64,000 nt of DNA. It comes from Runella aurantiaca. GTDB lineage: Bacteria > Bacteroidota > Bacteroidia > Cytophagales > Spirosomataceae. How positions within the stretch are numbered: position 1 is the first letter of the stretch; every line of letters begins with the position of its first letter. The notes under the pieces are model-generated. The model was not told the origin of the DNA, ran no database searches, and saw nothing but the letters and a program-made list of their open reading frames with translations. A program made the position numbers and the translations under genes. The DNA is taken from assembly GCF_003339505.1 (NCBI RefSeq), contig NZ_QPIW01000001.1:372001-436000 (forward strand), read 5' to 3'. Below, piece by piece: positions 50,247 through 59,040 of this stretch.

Positions 50247-53200
50247 CTATATATGCATAGCCATGAATTCAATATCATTTTCCTTAATTTCTGAAGCTAA
50301 CTTTACTGATAGATTGTGTTTTAAGATTGCAAGATCAAATAGAAATTCAGGAGGGCCAGCTTCCTTTAATATAGCAGGCAATAGAAAAAATGCATTGAAA
50401 TGGTGATAAGATTCCAAAAACCTTTCCAGGTTTATATCATTTTTAGGTTCCATTAACATAGATTTTCTGCCCATAGTAACCAGCTGGATAGGCTTAAAAG
50501 TATCTTTGTGAGGGAACTTAGACGTTATCAAAACACGATAGTGATGTTTATTATGTTGTGGCATTTGACGTATGATAGATAATGATATCTCTTCATCTTT
50601 ATCATGATTGCCGAAACGCTTTTTCCAACGCGTAAAAATTTTTCTCGCGGCATCAGCATTTTTGAATAAAAGAGCCATATAAGGAGGATGCATGGGATTA
50701 AATTGTGCATAACCTGCTCCTTTCCAATCAGCTCGATCCCAGGAATGAATATCAATAACTGAGCGAACACTTATTGCACGATGATCTTTTAATCTCGGTG
50801 GCATACCACCGGGATTGACTGTTATATTATCTATGTCATCTGACTTAATAGTAATAAATTCAATTTCAGGCCGTATAATACAGGGCTTATATGATTTTTT
50901 TATAACGCTCTGCCAGTCAGATATTTTAGAAACATTTTTAGATGTAACTCGGTGATAACTGTTCGACGCATGAGCTATCATCGTTATACGATTATATACT
51001 GCTTCGTCAGCATAAAGTTTCTCAAGTAATGCCTCTGTATTTTCAGTCATGCAACAAACAGTAAGAACGTGACCTGCAATAACCGTTAGGAAACTGGTAA
51101 AACGGCTTTGATCTTCATAATTAGTTGATGAAAGCATCCTTGGCCAGTAGATATAGCCATTCATTTCCATTGGATCAATTTCAACCGATGGCGCAGAAAT
51201 TTGTTCATTCTCCATCAGCTGAAGAATTAGTCTTTCAGTATGAGGAGAAATTTTTTCAAGAGTGGTGGCGAAGAATGCTTCCAAAGAACCTAAAATGGCT
51301 TGTGCAAGAATAATAGATTGTTCACTGCCTTCAACCTCGATCTCAATGGTCATGCCAAGAATAGATGTTTCAAGTGAGTGAGGTTCTTCAATATTTAAGA
51401 CGAATCGACCGCGTAAACTTTCTGCTATTGGCTGGCTTGCAAGCAGTGAAAATGTTCGGTTTATTTCTTCATCCGGTTCAGATTCAGGAAAACTACCGTC
51501 GGCACGAAGAATATCATTATATCCCATTATATAAAGTAAAGCGGATCTGGCACTGAATAGCCCTAATGCTTCAAGTACATCCGGTGCAGTTTCTAACTTC
51601 TGTATGTCATCTTCATCAGCATTCAAAAATAAACAGCCAAGGGCCAAGTCTAACTCACGAATGTCTTCTGATACCTTAGTTTTTGATTCTTCTGCTAATG
51701 GAAGTGTAGCCAAAATTCCGTTTAATAACTGAATAGCGAATAGAAGATCAGGAATGTGACGTAACTCCAGAGCCAACCAACCCCAAGTTTTCATTGTGGG
51801 AACAAAGCGAATTGGTAACTTACTCCTTTCATCGCCTTCCAAAGCAAGGGTCGCTGTCAGGAATGTACAACTTGCTCTTGCCGCCCATAATAGGCCGGCA
51901 CTTCTATATGCGAACATCAGGAGTTGCAGAGCCTCAACAAGTTCATCTCTGTATTCTTTTTTGGCTAAACGTACAGTCGCTTTCCCCAATAAACGTATCA
52001 TTTCCAAATTACTCTCAAAATCAAGCTTTTGAGCACGTTTAAGAAGTATTAAAGCTCCTTCCGCTTCACTTTTACGGCCGGATACAAAGTCCGCCATCTC
52101 TTCAATAAGCGTATTATAAGCAGGATCATTACCGGCAAAGTCTCCCGCAATCTCTACCATACCTATTAGTCGATCCACATTAAATTCGCCCAGGCCACCG
52201 GCTTTTTCGAAAATCTGAGAGAATCCTTTCCAAATATCAGATAAGCCGTCTCTTTTCTCATTCTGCATGGCTTGATTCATTTGGATAATAAGAAGAGAAG
52301 TTTGTGCTTCCAGACTATTATTAGGCCGATTTTTGTTAGAAATTATTTTTTCTAAAGCCAGTTTTAATCTCTCAATACGCTCATCAATTCTACATTCTTC
52401 ACGAGACATATGTTCATGGAAAACGCAATTAAAGAACAACTGCAGTAGATTGCACAACAGTTCCAGATCAATAGCATCTTCAGACTTTAATACAAGATTT
52501 TCAAAAGAATCATAGTTGTTTTTCAGGAATTGAAAGTCATCAAACCACCAAAATGCTGTCCAGATATGTTCATATTTAGCTTTTAGTTTTTGCCTATCAG
52601 TGCCATCAGCTCCGGCCAATCGAATAGCACGAAGAAATCTGCCATCAGTTTCAAAACGAGGTCGTTCCAGATTTCTGGATAATTTTGCAGCAACAAGAGC
52701 TTCAGTAACGCGTTCCCGCTCCATCCCGCGAAATACATCCGGATCTTCAATGGATTTTTCTATATCGGCAAGTTGTTGAGTGCGTGAATAATCCGTTGGT
52801 CCTAACCTAAGCGGATCCGTTTTAGTTTCACCAATTCCCAGGTAATTAAAAGCAAGGTCTTTACGATCTTTCTCAATAACTTCCTGTACAATCCAAGACC
52901 TATCATGAATCGTTACCGGGATATCGTATTGTTTGGAAAGGTCGTCCTCAATGTCGGCGCGGTCTTTGTCTCTTGCAAATCTGCTGGTGACAAAAATTAT
53001 TCGCTTATACCCTCGATTGGTTTCATAAATTTTTTTAACATCATCCCTGACCTTGGATTTCCAATCTTCCTGTGCGCTGATTGCGAAAGCCCATCTTTCA
53101 TCAGATGATTTTTGATCACCAACATAAAATAGAATTGAAATCTTTTCACTAACAGGATACGTCTCGGTGTCTACTTTACTGTCTCCACCGCCATCCGGGC

Positions 53201-53444
53201 CGGTATGGGAGCGTAAATTAGGGCAAATGGTTCGCTCGCATAACTTACGACAAAATATCTCAAAATCATGCGTTTGGTTACGCTGCGTTATTGATTCTAA
53301 ATAGTACTCTAATCTTAGGGCATCTAATATATATGAAACCCGGTCTTCAGTGTCAGAATAGTACTCAGGTCGGAGTTCTCTCATAAATTGAGAGGGTAAG
53401 ACTTTTTCTAACGCAGAAGTGGGGGACTTTTTATTATTCGTCAT
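50247..53444 (-). CDS. large protein with N-terminal restriction-endonuclease-like domain, defence candidate
   Basis: A 1065-residue protein. Residues ~35-200 look like an Mrr-type PD-(D/E)XK domain: FEIFCRKLCERTICPNLRSHTG, then PDGGGDSKVDTET with the first acidic residue, then WAFAISAQEDWKSKV with E-D-W-K, then YKRIIFVTSRFARDKDR. The central ~250-700 residues are helical repeats (TPR/HEAT-like: NPAYNTLIEEMADFVSG, EALQLLMFAYRSAGLLW). The C-terminal ~250 residues are mixed and include a region with Trp/Tyr-rich strands. This 'nuclease plus helical sensor' layout is common in single-gene defence proteins. No NTPase motif is visible. It lies next to the inner end of IS630 copy 2. The role is inferred. 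Confidence 0.65.
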   Translation of the reverse strand: MTNNKKSPTSALEKVLPSQFMRELRPEYYSDTEDRVSYILDALRLEYYLESITQRNQTHDFEIFCRKLCERTICPNLRSHTGPDGGGDSKVDTETYPVSEKISILFYVGDQKSSDERWAFAISAQEDWKSKVRDDVKKIYETNRGYKRIIFVTSRFARDKDRADIEDDLSKQYDIPVTIHDRSWIVQEVIEKDRKDLAFNYLGIGETKTDPLRLGPTDYSRTQQLADIEKSIEDPDVFRGMERERVTEALVAAKLSRNLERPRFETDGRFLRAIRLAGADGTDRQKLKAKYEHIWTAFWWFDDFQFLKNNYDSFENLVLKSEDAIDLELLCNLLQLFFNCVFHEHMSREECRIDERIERLKLALEKIISNKNRPNNSLEAQTSLLIIQMNQAMQNEKRDGLSDIWKGFSQIFEKAGGLGEFNVDRLIGMVEIAGDFAGNDPAYNTLIEEMADFVSGRKSEAEGALILLKRAQKLDFESNLEMIRLLGKATVRLAKKEYRDELVEALQLLMFAYRSAGLLWAARASCTFLTATLALEGDERSKLPIRFVPTMKTWGWLALELRHIPDLLFAIQLLNGILATLPLAEESKTKVSEDIRELDLALGCLFLNADEDDIQKLETAPDVLEALGLFSARSALLYIMGYNDILRADGSFPESEPDEEINRTFSLLASQPIAESLRGRFVLNIEEPHSLETSILGMTIEIEVEGSEQSIILAQAILGSLEAFFATTLEKISPHTERLILQLMENEQISAPSVEIDPMEMNGYIYWPRMLSSTNYEDQSRFTSFLTVIAGHVLTVCCMTENTEALLEKLYADEAVYNRITMIAHASNSYHRVTSKNVSKISDWQSVIKKSYKPCIIRPEIEFITIKSDDIDNITVNPGGMPPRLKDHRAISVRSVIDIHSWDRADWKGAGYAQFNPMHPPYMALLFKNADAARKIFTRWKKRFGNHDKDEEISLSIIRQMPQHNKHHYRVLITSKFPHKDTFKPIQLVTMGRKSMLMEPKNDINLERFLESYHHFNAFFLLPAILKEAGPPEFLFDLAILKHNLSVKLASEIKENDIEFMAMHI

Positions 53445-53576
53445 AAGAACATTTATAGAACTGATAATTTGGATGTGCCAGCTAACCTATTAAATATACG
53501 GATAAATGACATGGTTAAACCTATCAAAATATAAATTTATTTATACGTTATAACTGCTTTATTATTGATAGGTGAA

Positions 53577-54059
53577 TTAGTCTGTAAAGTAAGCGATCTC
53601 CTTCTTGCGGAAAAATGAGATAAGCAATGTTGTATTTTTTCTAATTTCTTCGATTTTTTCTGTTAACACTTCAGCCAAATCTTTCAAGCTAATAAAGACC
53701 CTATTCTTGAAATCCCTTTTCAACTGACTCCACAGCAACTCAACCGGATTCAACTCCGGGCTATAGCCCGGCAGTGTGACAAGATGCACTCTTCCTTTTT
53801 TATATGCCAGGAAGTTTTTGATGGCCAGACTGCGGTGGATGGTAGCCCCATCCCAAATCACCAGCAGGTTCTTGCTGCGATATCTGCGACACAAGTACTC
53901 TAAAAAGTTAATTACTCCCTCACTGTCATATGCCTTGTCCTGTCCACTGATGTATAGTCTGCCGTTAGGGGTCACTGCGGCAATAAGACTCAAGTGTTCT
54001 TTCCCCGCTTTCTCTGCAATGACAGGCGTTTGTCCTTTTGGTGCCCATGTACGACTCAC
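53577..54059 (-). CDS. IS630 transposase OrfB (DDE part), copy 2
   Basis: Same 160-residue frame as in copy 1, with DGATIHRS and SPELNPVELLW; the first Asp again lies upstream of the GTG in the region read after slippage. It appears intact. Confidence 0.9.
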   Translation of the reverse strand: MSRTWAPKGQTPVIAEKAGKEHLSLIAAVTPNGRLYISGQDKAYDSEGVINFLEYLCRRYRSKNLLVIWDGATIHRSLAIKNFLAYKKGRVHLVTLPGYSPELNPVELLWSQLKRDFKNRVFISLKDLAEVLTEKIEEIRKNTTLLISFFRKKEIAYFTD

Positions 54060-54111
54060 CAGAGGGAGAAGGTAAAAGCCTGATTCGTCGATATATACAA
54101 TGATTCGATTC

Positions 54112-54588
54112 TCACTTGTGGCTTTTTTTTAATTCTAAAATTGTTTCTTCCTGCCACTGCTTGACTTTGGCTTCATTCTGCTGTCGGGCCTTTTTGACAG
54201 GCTTCTGTAAACTCCATCCAAGCTTCTTCAACAGCCGCCCTACTTGGGTTAGGTCGTAGCTGACACCAAATTTTTTAAAAATCACTTCATTAACGCGGGC
54301 ACGTGTCCAAATATGGTTGGGGAAACCGTGGTTTACTGCACCTAAGTTTAACTCTGTGGCTAATTGAGAGAGTTGTTCCGGGCTCAGTTTAGGGGGAGAG
54401 CCGGTAGGTTTGCGAGCCAAAAGACCATCTAACCCCTTCTCTCGGTACTTTTTTAAAGTTTGGCTGACCCATCCCGCAGTCAATCCCAAGGCAAAAGCAA
54501 TATCTTTCTGCTTCCAGCCTACTTGCTTCAATTCGAAACAGCGACGGCGTAGCACTTCGTAATCCGATGGTTTGTATTTTGTGATCAT
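54112..54588 (-). CDS. IS630 transposase OrfA (DNA-binding part), copy 2
   Basis: Same 158-residue HTH part, from the ATG at 54586-54588. It differs from copy 1 at three places (KKYRE, VIFKKFG, KQWQEE). It ends after the same A-run. Confidence 0.9.
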   Translation of the reverse strand: MITKYKPSDYEVLRRRCFELKQVGWKQKDIAFALGLTAGWVSQTLKKYREKGLDGLLARKPTGSPPKLSPEQLSQLATELNLGAVNHGFPNHIWTRARVNEVIFKKFGVSYDLTQVGRLLKKLGWSLQKPVKKARQQNEAKVKQWQEETILELKKSHK

Positions 54589-54631
54589 GAGTGCAAAATA
54601 CAAAATTTACAACTTTATTCATCCATCAATA

Positions 54632-55142
54632 AGAGAAATTATTGATAAATATATACAAACAGGATTTTTCACTGTTTTTGGGGCACACTAAGTTTGAAAT
54701 GAAAATTATATTTTGGATAATTAAACAATTGATTTAATTATGTATATAACCGGTCTCGAATTGGTGAGATCCCTACATGGCAAGAAAGGATTTGTTGCAG
54801 AAAGAATAGGCAGGTGATAATATAGGTTATACGGACATTACCGGTCATTGGGGGCAAAATTGGGGGCACTCAGAAAAATAATCCGTTAAAATCGTAATCA
54901 ATTCAGGCACTTGGGGAGAAAATGGCGATGCGGCTACGGGCACCAATCATTTTTTTACAGACATTATTTATTATTACTGAAACGAAAATCAGTCAATTTT
55001 CGCAGTACGTTAAAGCTACACTCGGTTTATCAGTCTATTCCCGTCATATACCCACTGTAACCAAAATTGGGGGCATGATTGGGGGCATGAAACGGCTGAT
55101 GTTTGCTGAAATTTTCAGCAACGGAAATCAGGAGGTGTAATC
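54632..55142. other. intergenic leader of the P4-type integrase
   Basis: It holds the TTGGGGGCA repeats (below) and a GGAGGTG site just before the integrase ATG. A 72-codon frame at 54922 overlaps the repeats and is not supported. An inverted repeat near 54753-54772 (GGTCTC…GAGATC) is the only other structure noticed. Confidence 0.4.
54848..55092 (+). repeat. four TTGGGGGCA repeats, candidate integrase arm sites
   Basis: Two pairs, near 54848-54872 and near 55067-55087, each with two direct copies of TTGGGGGCA about 12-16 bases apart. Spaced short direct repeats upstream of an integrase gene are the form of arm-type binding sites read by the DUF4102 N-terminal domain. Confidence 0.55.
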
Positions 55143-56321
55143 ATGGCTTTATCAAATATGGCCTGTCAGGCAGCTAAACCTAAAATCAAGCCTTACAAGA
55201 TGGCGGACGGAGAGGGGCTGTACCTTGAAGTCACCCCGAGCGGGACAAAATACTGGCGGTTGAAATATCGACTTCACGGCAGGGAAAAACGAATTTCAAT
55301 CGGTGCCTACCCCACCGTCTCTATCGCGGATGCCCGTAAGGCCAAAGATGAGTTAAAAAAAGAAATAAGCACCGGCACTGATCCCGTCTTAAAACGTTTG
55401 CAGGCGGCTCAGACGAATGCTTTGAGCCAACAACTGGATTTTAAATCAATGGCGATGGAATGGTATTGGAAACAGGTTCCTTTGTGGAAGCCAAAACACG
55501 CCGATATTATTAAACACCGCTTTGAGAAATACGTGTTTCCCTCTTTAGCCAGCTTTCCGCTTGCAGATATAAAGCCGTTGATGATGCTGAGCTGCCTTCA
55601 AAAGATCGAAAAAACAGCCCCGGATCTCTCTCGTAGGATGAAGGGGTTATGCAGCCATGTATTTAAATACGCGATTGCAACCGGAAGAGCCGAAAGTGAC
55701 CCTACTTATGGTCTGGAAGCTGCGATGAGAAAATTTAAAAGAGGGCATTATGCCTCCATTTCCGTCGATGAGTTTCCTGAATTTTTAGCCCGTCTGAATG
55801 GGTATGAAAATCGTGTTAATCGTCAGACCTTTCTGGCACTTAAATTATTGCTTCTCACATTCGTGCGTACCTGTGAACTGGTCGAAGCAAGATGGGAAGA
55901 AATAAACTTTGAAAAAGCAATGTGGGTTATTCCGGCGGAACGAATGAAGATGAATCTTCCTCATATCGTTCCGTTATCACAGCAGTCGCTGGCGATTTTT
56001 CGGGAACTGAAAGAATTGAATACGAAACGGGATTTTATCTTTCCCGGTTATTATAACCCAAGAAAGTATATGAGCAAAAACACGATGCTCATTGCTATCA
56101 AGCGAATGGGTTATAACGGCAAAATGACAGGCCATGGATTTCGATCCCTTGCCTTAGGGATATTAAAAGAAAAATTGGGCTACCCTCATGACATTGCCGA
56201 TAGACAACTCGCGCACGTCCCGAAAAGTGGTGTTGATCGAGCTTATGACCGCGCGCAGTTTTTACCGCAACGTATAAAAATGATGCAGGAATATGCGGAT
56301 TATATTGATAATGTACGATGA
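55143..56321 (+). CDS. P4-type tyrosine integrase (DUF4102 N-terminus)
   Basis: A 392-residue integrase. The DUF4102 arm-binding domain spans about 5-90 (KPYKMADGEGLYLEVTPSGT, RISIGAYPTVSIADARKAKD). The catalytic domain keeps Arg (FVRTCELVEARW), His-x-x-Arg (HGFRSLA), His (QLAHVP) and Tyr (DRAYDRA). The start ATG has GGAGGTG a few bases upstream. This integrase type is typical of proteobacterial islands that enter tRNA genes and is less usual in Bacteroidota, so it supports transfer from outside or a wide-host element. The element it moves most likely includes the RadC/ArdC/primase set to the right. No att copy was identified. Confidence 0.92.
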   Translation: MALSNMACQAAKPKIKPYKMADGEGLYLEVTPSGTKYWRLKYRLHGREKRISIGAYPTVSIADARKAKDELKKEISTGTDPVLKRLQAAQTNALSQQLDFKSMAMEWYWKQVPLWKPKHADIIKHRFEKYVFPSLASFPLADIKPLMMLSCLQKIEKTAPDLSRRMKGLCSHVFKYAIATGRAESDPTYGLEAAMRKFKRGHYASISVDEFPEFLARLNGYENRVNRQTFLALKLLLLTFVRTCELVEARWEEINFEKAMWVIPAERMKMNLPHIVPLSQQSLAIFRELKELNTKRDFIFPGYYNPRKYMSKNTMLIAIKRMGYNGKMTGHGFRSLALGILKEKLGYPHDIADRQLAHVPKSGVDRAYDRAQFLPQRIKMMQEYADYIDNVR

Positions 56322-56352
56322 ATCGACGTTGTCAGGATTATGAGCATTGTCG

Positions 56353-56790
56353 TTATTCCGGTGCCGGAATGTTTTTGTTGCTATCAGTAACCAATACCAG
56401 GCGCATTGCAAGTTCTGCGGGCATTTTTTCCACGGCTTTCCGAATAACGGCCATGTATGCGTTGGCAGAGGGCCAGCCTGCGGATTGTGCCTGAGAATCC
56501 AATCCATAGGCCTGTAATGTGAGGTGCTGCTTTTTATTCTTTTTGTCTAATTTTTCCAATTCCAGCAACAGTTCCTGAGCTGCGACATCCTGCGTGATCG
56601 AAAGATCAACCAGTTTTTCCAAAACTGCTTCCGGTGGATTTCTGCGACCTGCCCACCATGACTTGGTGGTATCAACGTTAGTACCTAAGAACATTTGGGC
56701 TTCTTTTATCGACAGGCCGCAACTTTGAGAAAACAACTTAAAAAGGGAGGTCATCGTCATTAACCTTACGGCAAGAGAAGGATTATTCAT
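56353..56790 (-). CDS. HTH-domain regulator, convergent with the integrase
   Basis: Read from ATG 56790 (145 residues); an in-frame TTG at 56817 lies within a TTGACA box. The N-terminal ~60 residues are a Cro-type helix-turn-helix variant (SLFKLFSQSCGLSIKEAQMF, TNVDTTKSWWAGRRNPPEAVLEKL). The rest is helical and ends PAPE. The direct repeat GTAC at 56808-56822 near its start may be its own operator. A repressor of the element is the likely role; the exact family is not recognised. Confidence 0.65.
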   Translation of the reverse strand: MNNPSLAVRLMTMTSLFKLFSQSCGLSIKEAQMFLGTNVDTTKSWWAGRRNPPEAVLEKLVDLSITQDVAAQELLLELEKLDKKNKKQHLTLQAYGLDSQAQSAGWPSANAYMAVIRKAVEKMPAELAMRLVLVTDSNKNIPAPE

Positions 56791-57121
56791 TTTGTACGAT
56801 TTTTGTGTACCTGTCAATAAAATAGCTAATCAAAATCAGCTTTCCCGATGAAGGGACGAAGAAGTGATTTTATTCATGTCCATGCCGGATCAATTAATTT
56901 CTCAGGTGTTCGGTGCGCAGATTTCGTCAGTGATTCGCTCATTTCAACATAATCTATAACCGAATAATGGCTCAATCATTGATGGAGTTTATTTTTTATT
57001 AATCAACGATGGATTGAATTGACTCCTTTCTGCAAACACCTTTAGGTAGCGCTGACTTATCGGAAATGATCACGAATTGTTTTCGATAGACCGATTTTTC
57101 TTCTGAAAAAAGGAGTGTGGA
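56791..57121. other. intergenic divergent-promoter region
   Basis: It lies between the HTH regulator (minus) and the AlpA-like gene (plus), so it should hold both promoters: TTGACA-like 56812-56817 for the regulator. The plus gene has AAAGGAG 7 bases before its ATG. No other strong structure. Confidence 0.4.
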
Positions 57122-57319
57122 ATGGCTATTAAAACACCGCCCCCCGAACCCTTGCTGGATCGAAAAAGTGCGGCCCGTTTCCTTTGCGTTTCTCCCGGCA
57201 CACTGGCCGTTTGGGACTGCACCAAACGCTACGACCTCAAACCCATCAAAATCGGCCGCGCCGTTCGCTACCGCCGCGCTGACTTAGAAAAGTTCATCGA
57301 ACAGCGTCTGAGACCCTGA
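57122..57319 (+). CDS. AlpA/excisionase-like HTH protein
   Basis: A 65-residue winged-helix protein: LLDRKSAARFLCVSPGTLAVW, then KIGRAVRYRRADLEKFIEQR. It has a strong Shine-Dalgarno site (AAAGGAG). Proteins of this form act as excision factors or transcription activators of integrative elements. It is the first gene of a run with primase-like, RadC and ArdC genes and is the natural directionality factor for the P4-type integrase. Confidence 0.85.
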   Translation: MAIKTPPPEPLLDRKSAARFLCVSPGTLAVWDCTKRYDLKPIKIGRAVRYRRADLEKFIEQRLRP

Positions 57320-57370
57320 CCGCTCCGGTTTTTCTTTTTTTTTCGCCCATCTGTTTTTTCGGAGATCGCT

Positions 57371-58276
57371 ATGAACATAGACGATGCCAAAGCCATACCC
57401 ATGATTGAAATTCTGAGCCGATTGGATATTCACCCCAAACGTATAACGGCTAACAAAGCCCTGTATTCCTCGCCATTAAGAGATGAACGCACCCCCAGTT
57501 TTTGGGTCTATCTGGAAACCAACAGCTGGTACGACTATGGCGAAGCCATCGGCGGGGATTTGGTGCGTTTTGTCTGCGAATACCTGCGCGCCTGCCGTCA
57601 GGACCACACCATTTCCGATGCTCTGCGGTGGATCAACAACATGGGCGTCGGTCCTTACCGTATCGCGACGATCCCAGAAGAGGTGAGGCAGCATGACGCC
57701 TCGCTGATCCTGAAAAGTAAAAAGCCCATCCAACATTTAGGGCTTATCAGCTACCTCAAAAAACGCGGTATCCCGCTGGAAGTGGCACGGCGATCTCTCA
57801 AAGAAATTCACGTACAGAATAAAAATACCAAGAAACGCTTTTTTGCCCTCGGGTTTGAAAATGAAGAGGGCGGTTTCGAGCTGCGTAATCCTTTCTTTAA
57901 AGGCTGCATCCGTCCCAAAGCCATCGGCTTTATTCGCGGCATAAACCCCGACAGGAAAGCCATCCACCTCTTTGAAGGCTTTATGGATTACCTCTCGGTA
58001 ATCAGTCAATCTAATCATCCGGGGCTTTCGGGCGATGCCATCATTCTTAATTCCGTCGCCTGTTTAAAGCAGGCGCTGCCTTACATCCATAATTACGGCT
58101 ACCGCTTGGCCTATACGTGGATGGACAATGACCGCGCAGGCGAGCAGGCCACGGAGCTGCTTTCGGAGTTTTTCAAAACGCAGGAGGGTTTGATTCATAA
58201 ACCCATGAATGCGCTTTATGCCCCGCACAAAGATGTCAACGCGTGGCACATGCACCGTCTTCATCTGTCGTTGTAG
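57371..58276 (+). CDS. primase-like protein with Toprim domain
   Basis: A 301-residue protein. The N-terminal ~95 residues resemble the CHC2-type primase zinc-finger fold (YSSPLRDERTPSFWVY, WYDYGEAIGGDLVRFVCEY) but lack the Cys ligands. The Toprim domain (~195-275) has the catalytic Glu in HLFEGFMDYLSV and the D-x-D in YTWMDNDRAG. This architecture is common in Bacteroidota mobile elements, where the protein is thought to start DNA synthesis on the transferred strand. It is 51 bases after the AlpA-like gene. No helicase domain follows, so it must work with another protein. Confidence 0.8.
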   Translation: MNIDDAKAIPMIEILSRLDIHPKRITANKALYSSPLRDERTPSFWVYLETNSWYDYGEAIGGDLVRFVCEYLRACRQDHTISDALRWINNMGVGPYRIATIPEEVRQHDASLILKSKKPIQHLGLISYLKKRGIPLEVARRSLKEIHVQNKNTKKRFFALGFENEEGGFELRNPFFKGCIRPKAIGFIRGINPDRKAIHLFEGFMDYLSVISQSNHPGLSGDAIILNSVACLKQALPYIHNYGYRLAYTWMDNDRAGEQATELLSEFFKTQEGLIHKPMNALYAPHKDVNAWHMHRLHLSL

Positions 58277-58287
58277 AAGGGGGATAT

Positions 58288-58761
58288 ATGCAGAAAAATG
58301 AAACTCAGTCGCTCTACCGCGTCAATGAAGTGGAAATTGTTTACCGGAACAAAGTCCCTTATCAGGATCGTATTCAAATCACGCAATCCGAGACAGCCTA
58401 TGAGATCCTGCGCCAATGCTGGGATGAAAACCGCATTGAACTCGTCGAACAGTTTAAAATTCTACTGCTGGACCGCCGTCACACCTGCCTGGGCGTTTCG
58501 GACATCGCCACTGGCGGCATAACCGGTTGTGTCGTTGACCCGCGTATTGTCTTTGCCACGGCCCTTAAAACCAAAGCAAGTGCGCTGATTTTGGCTCACA
58601 ATCACCCCTCAGGAAACCTAAAACCAAGCGAAGCGGACATTGCTCTGACGCGCAAATTGCTGCAGGGCGGAAAGCTGTTGGAGATTTCCGTGATCGACCA
58701 CCTGATCGTTACGCCGTATAACTATTGCTCGTTTGCCGACGACGGCCTGATGCCCGGTTGA
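58288..58761 (+). CDS. radC: RadC-family JAB protein
   Basis: Read from ATG 58288 behind AAGGGGG (157 residues). It lacks the N-terminal helix-hairpin-helix of chromosomal RadC and keeps the JAB core: FKILLLDRRHTCLGV, HNHPSGNLKPSEAD with His-x-His and Asp as metal ligands, and ISVIDHLIV. Short RadC proteins are standard in plasmids and integrative elements beside ArdC, but their reaction is not settled. The gene starts 11 bases after the primase-like stop. Confidence 0.88.
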   Translation: MQKNETQSLYRVNEVEIVYRNKVPYQDRIQITQSETAYEILRQCWDENRIELVEQFKILLLDRRHTCLGVSDIATGGITGCVVDPRIVFATALKTKASALILAHNHPSGNLKPSEADIALTRKLLQGGKLLEISVIDHLIVTPYNYCSFADDGLMPG

Positions 58762-59040
58762 AGTGCGCGTATTCAGGCATTGCCTGTTTTTGTTTACGGG
58801 TCGTTTTGTCTTTCCGGTCATCGGGAGGCGAGACGGTGATGTACCCGGCGCGCCGAATTCACCAACCATAATTTTCGCCTGCTGACGCATTCCCCGCCCG
58901 ACCAAAATTCAAGTTGGCTTCTTCGCCTGAACGTCGGGTTTTGTATCCCCGTCATCCCGATCAACCGGAAAGAAAATCAAATGCCTCACAAACAAAAAAC
59001 ACACCTTGATTTATCTCACTCACCTTCAAAGGAGCCTGCC
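58762..59040. other. leader of ardC
   Basis: GC-rich, no supported ORF; AAAGGAG lies 9 bases before the ardC ATG. A possible long untranslated leader. Confidence 0.35.

Larger units (their letters stand above)
53565..54629 (-). mobile_element. IS630-family insertion sequence, copy 2
   Basis: The same 1065-bp element as copy 1 in inverse orientation, flanked by TA at 53563-53564 and 54630-54631. Only a few codons differ from copy 1 (for example RVFISL for RVFVSL, KKYRE for KKHRE), so both copies moved recently. Together they enclose 15.2 kb. Confidence 0.92.

Noticed and set aside
54922-55140. 72-codon ORF before the P4-type integrase
   Set aside because: It runs through the TTGGGGGCA repeats and has no protein-like composition; more likely the leader.
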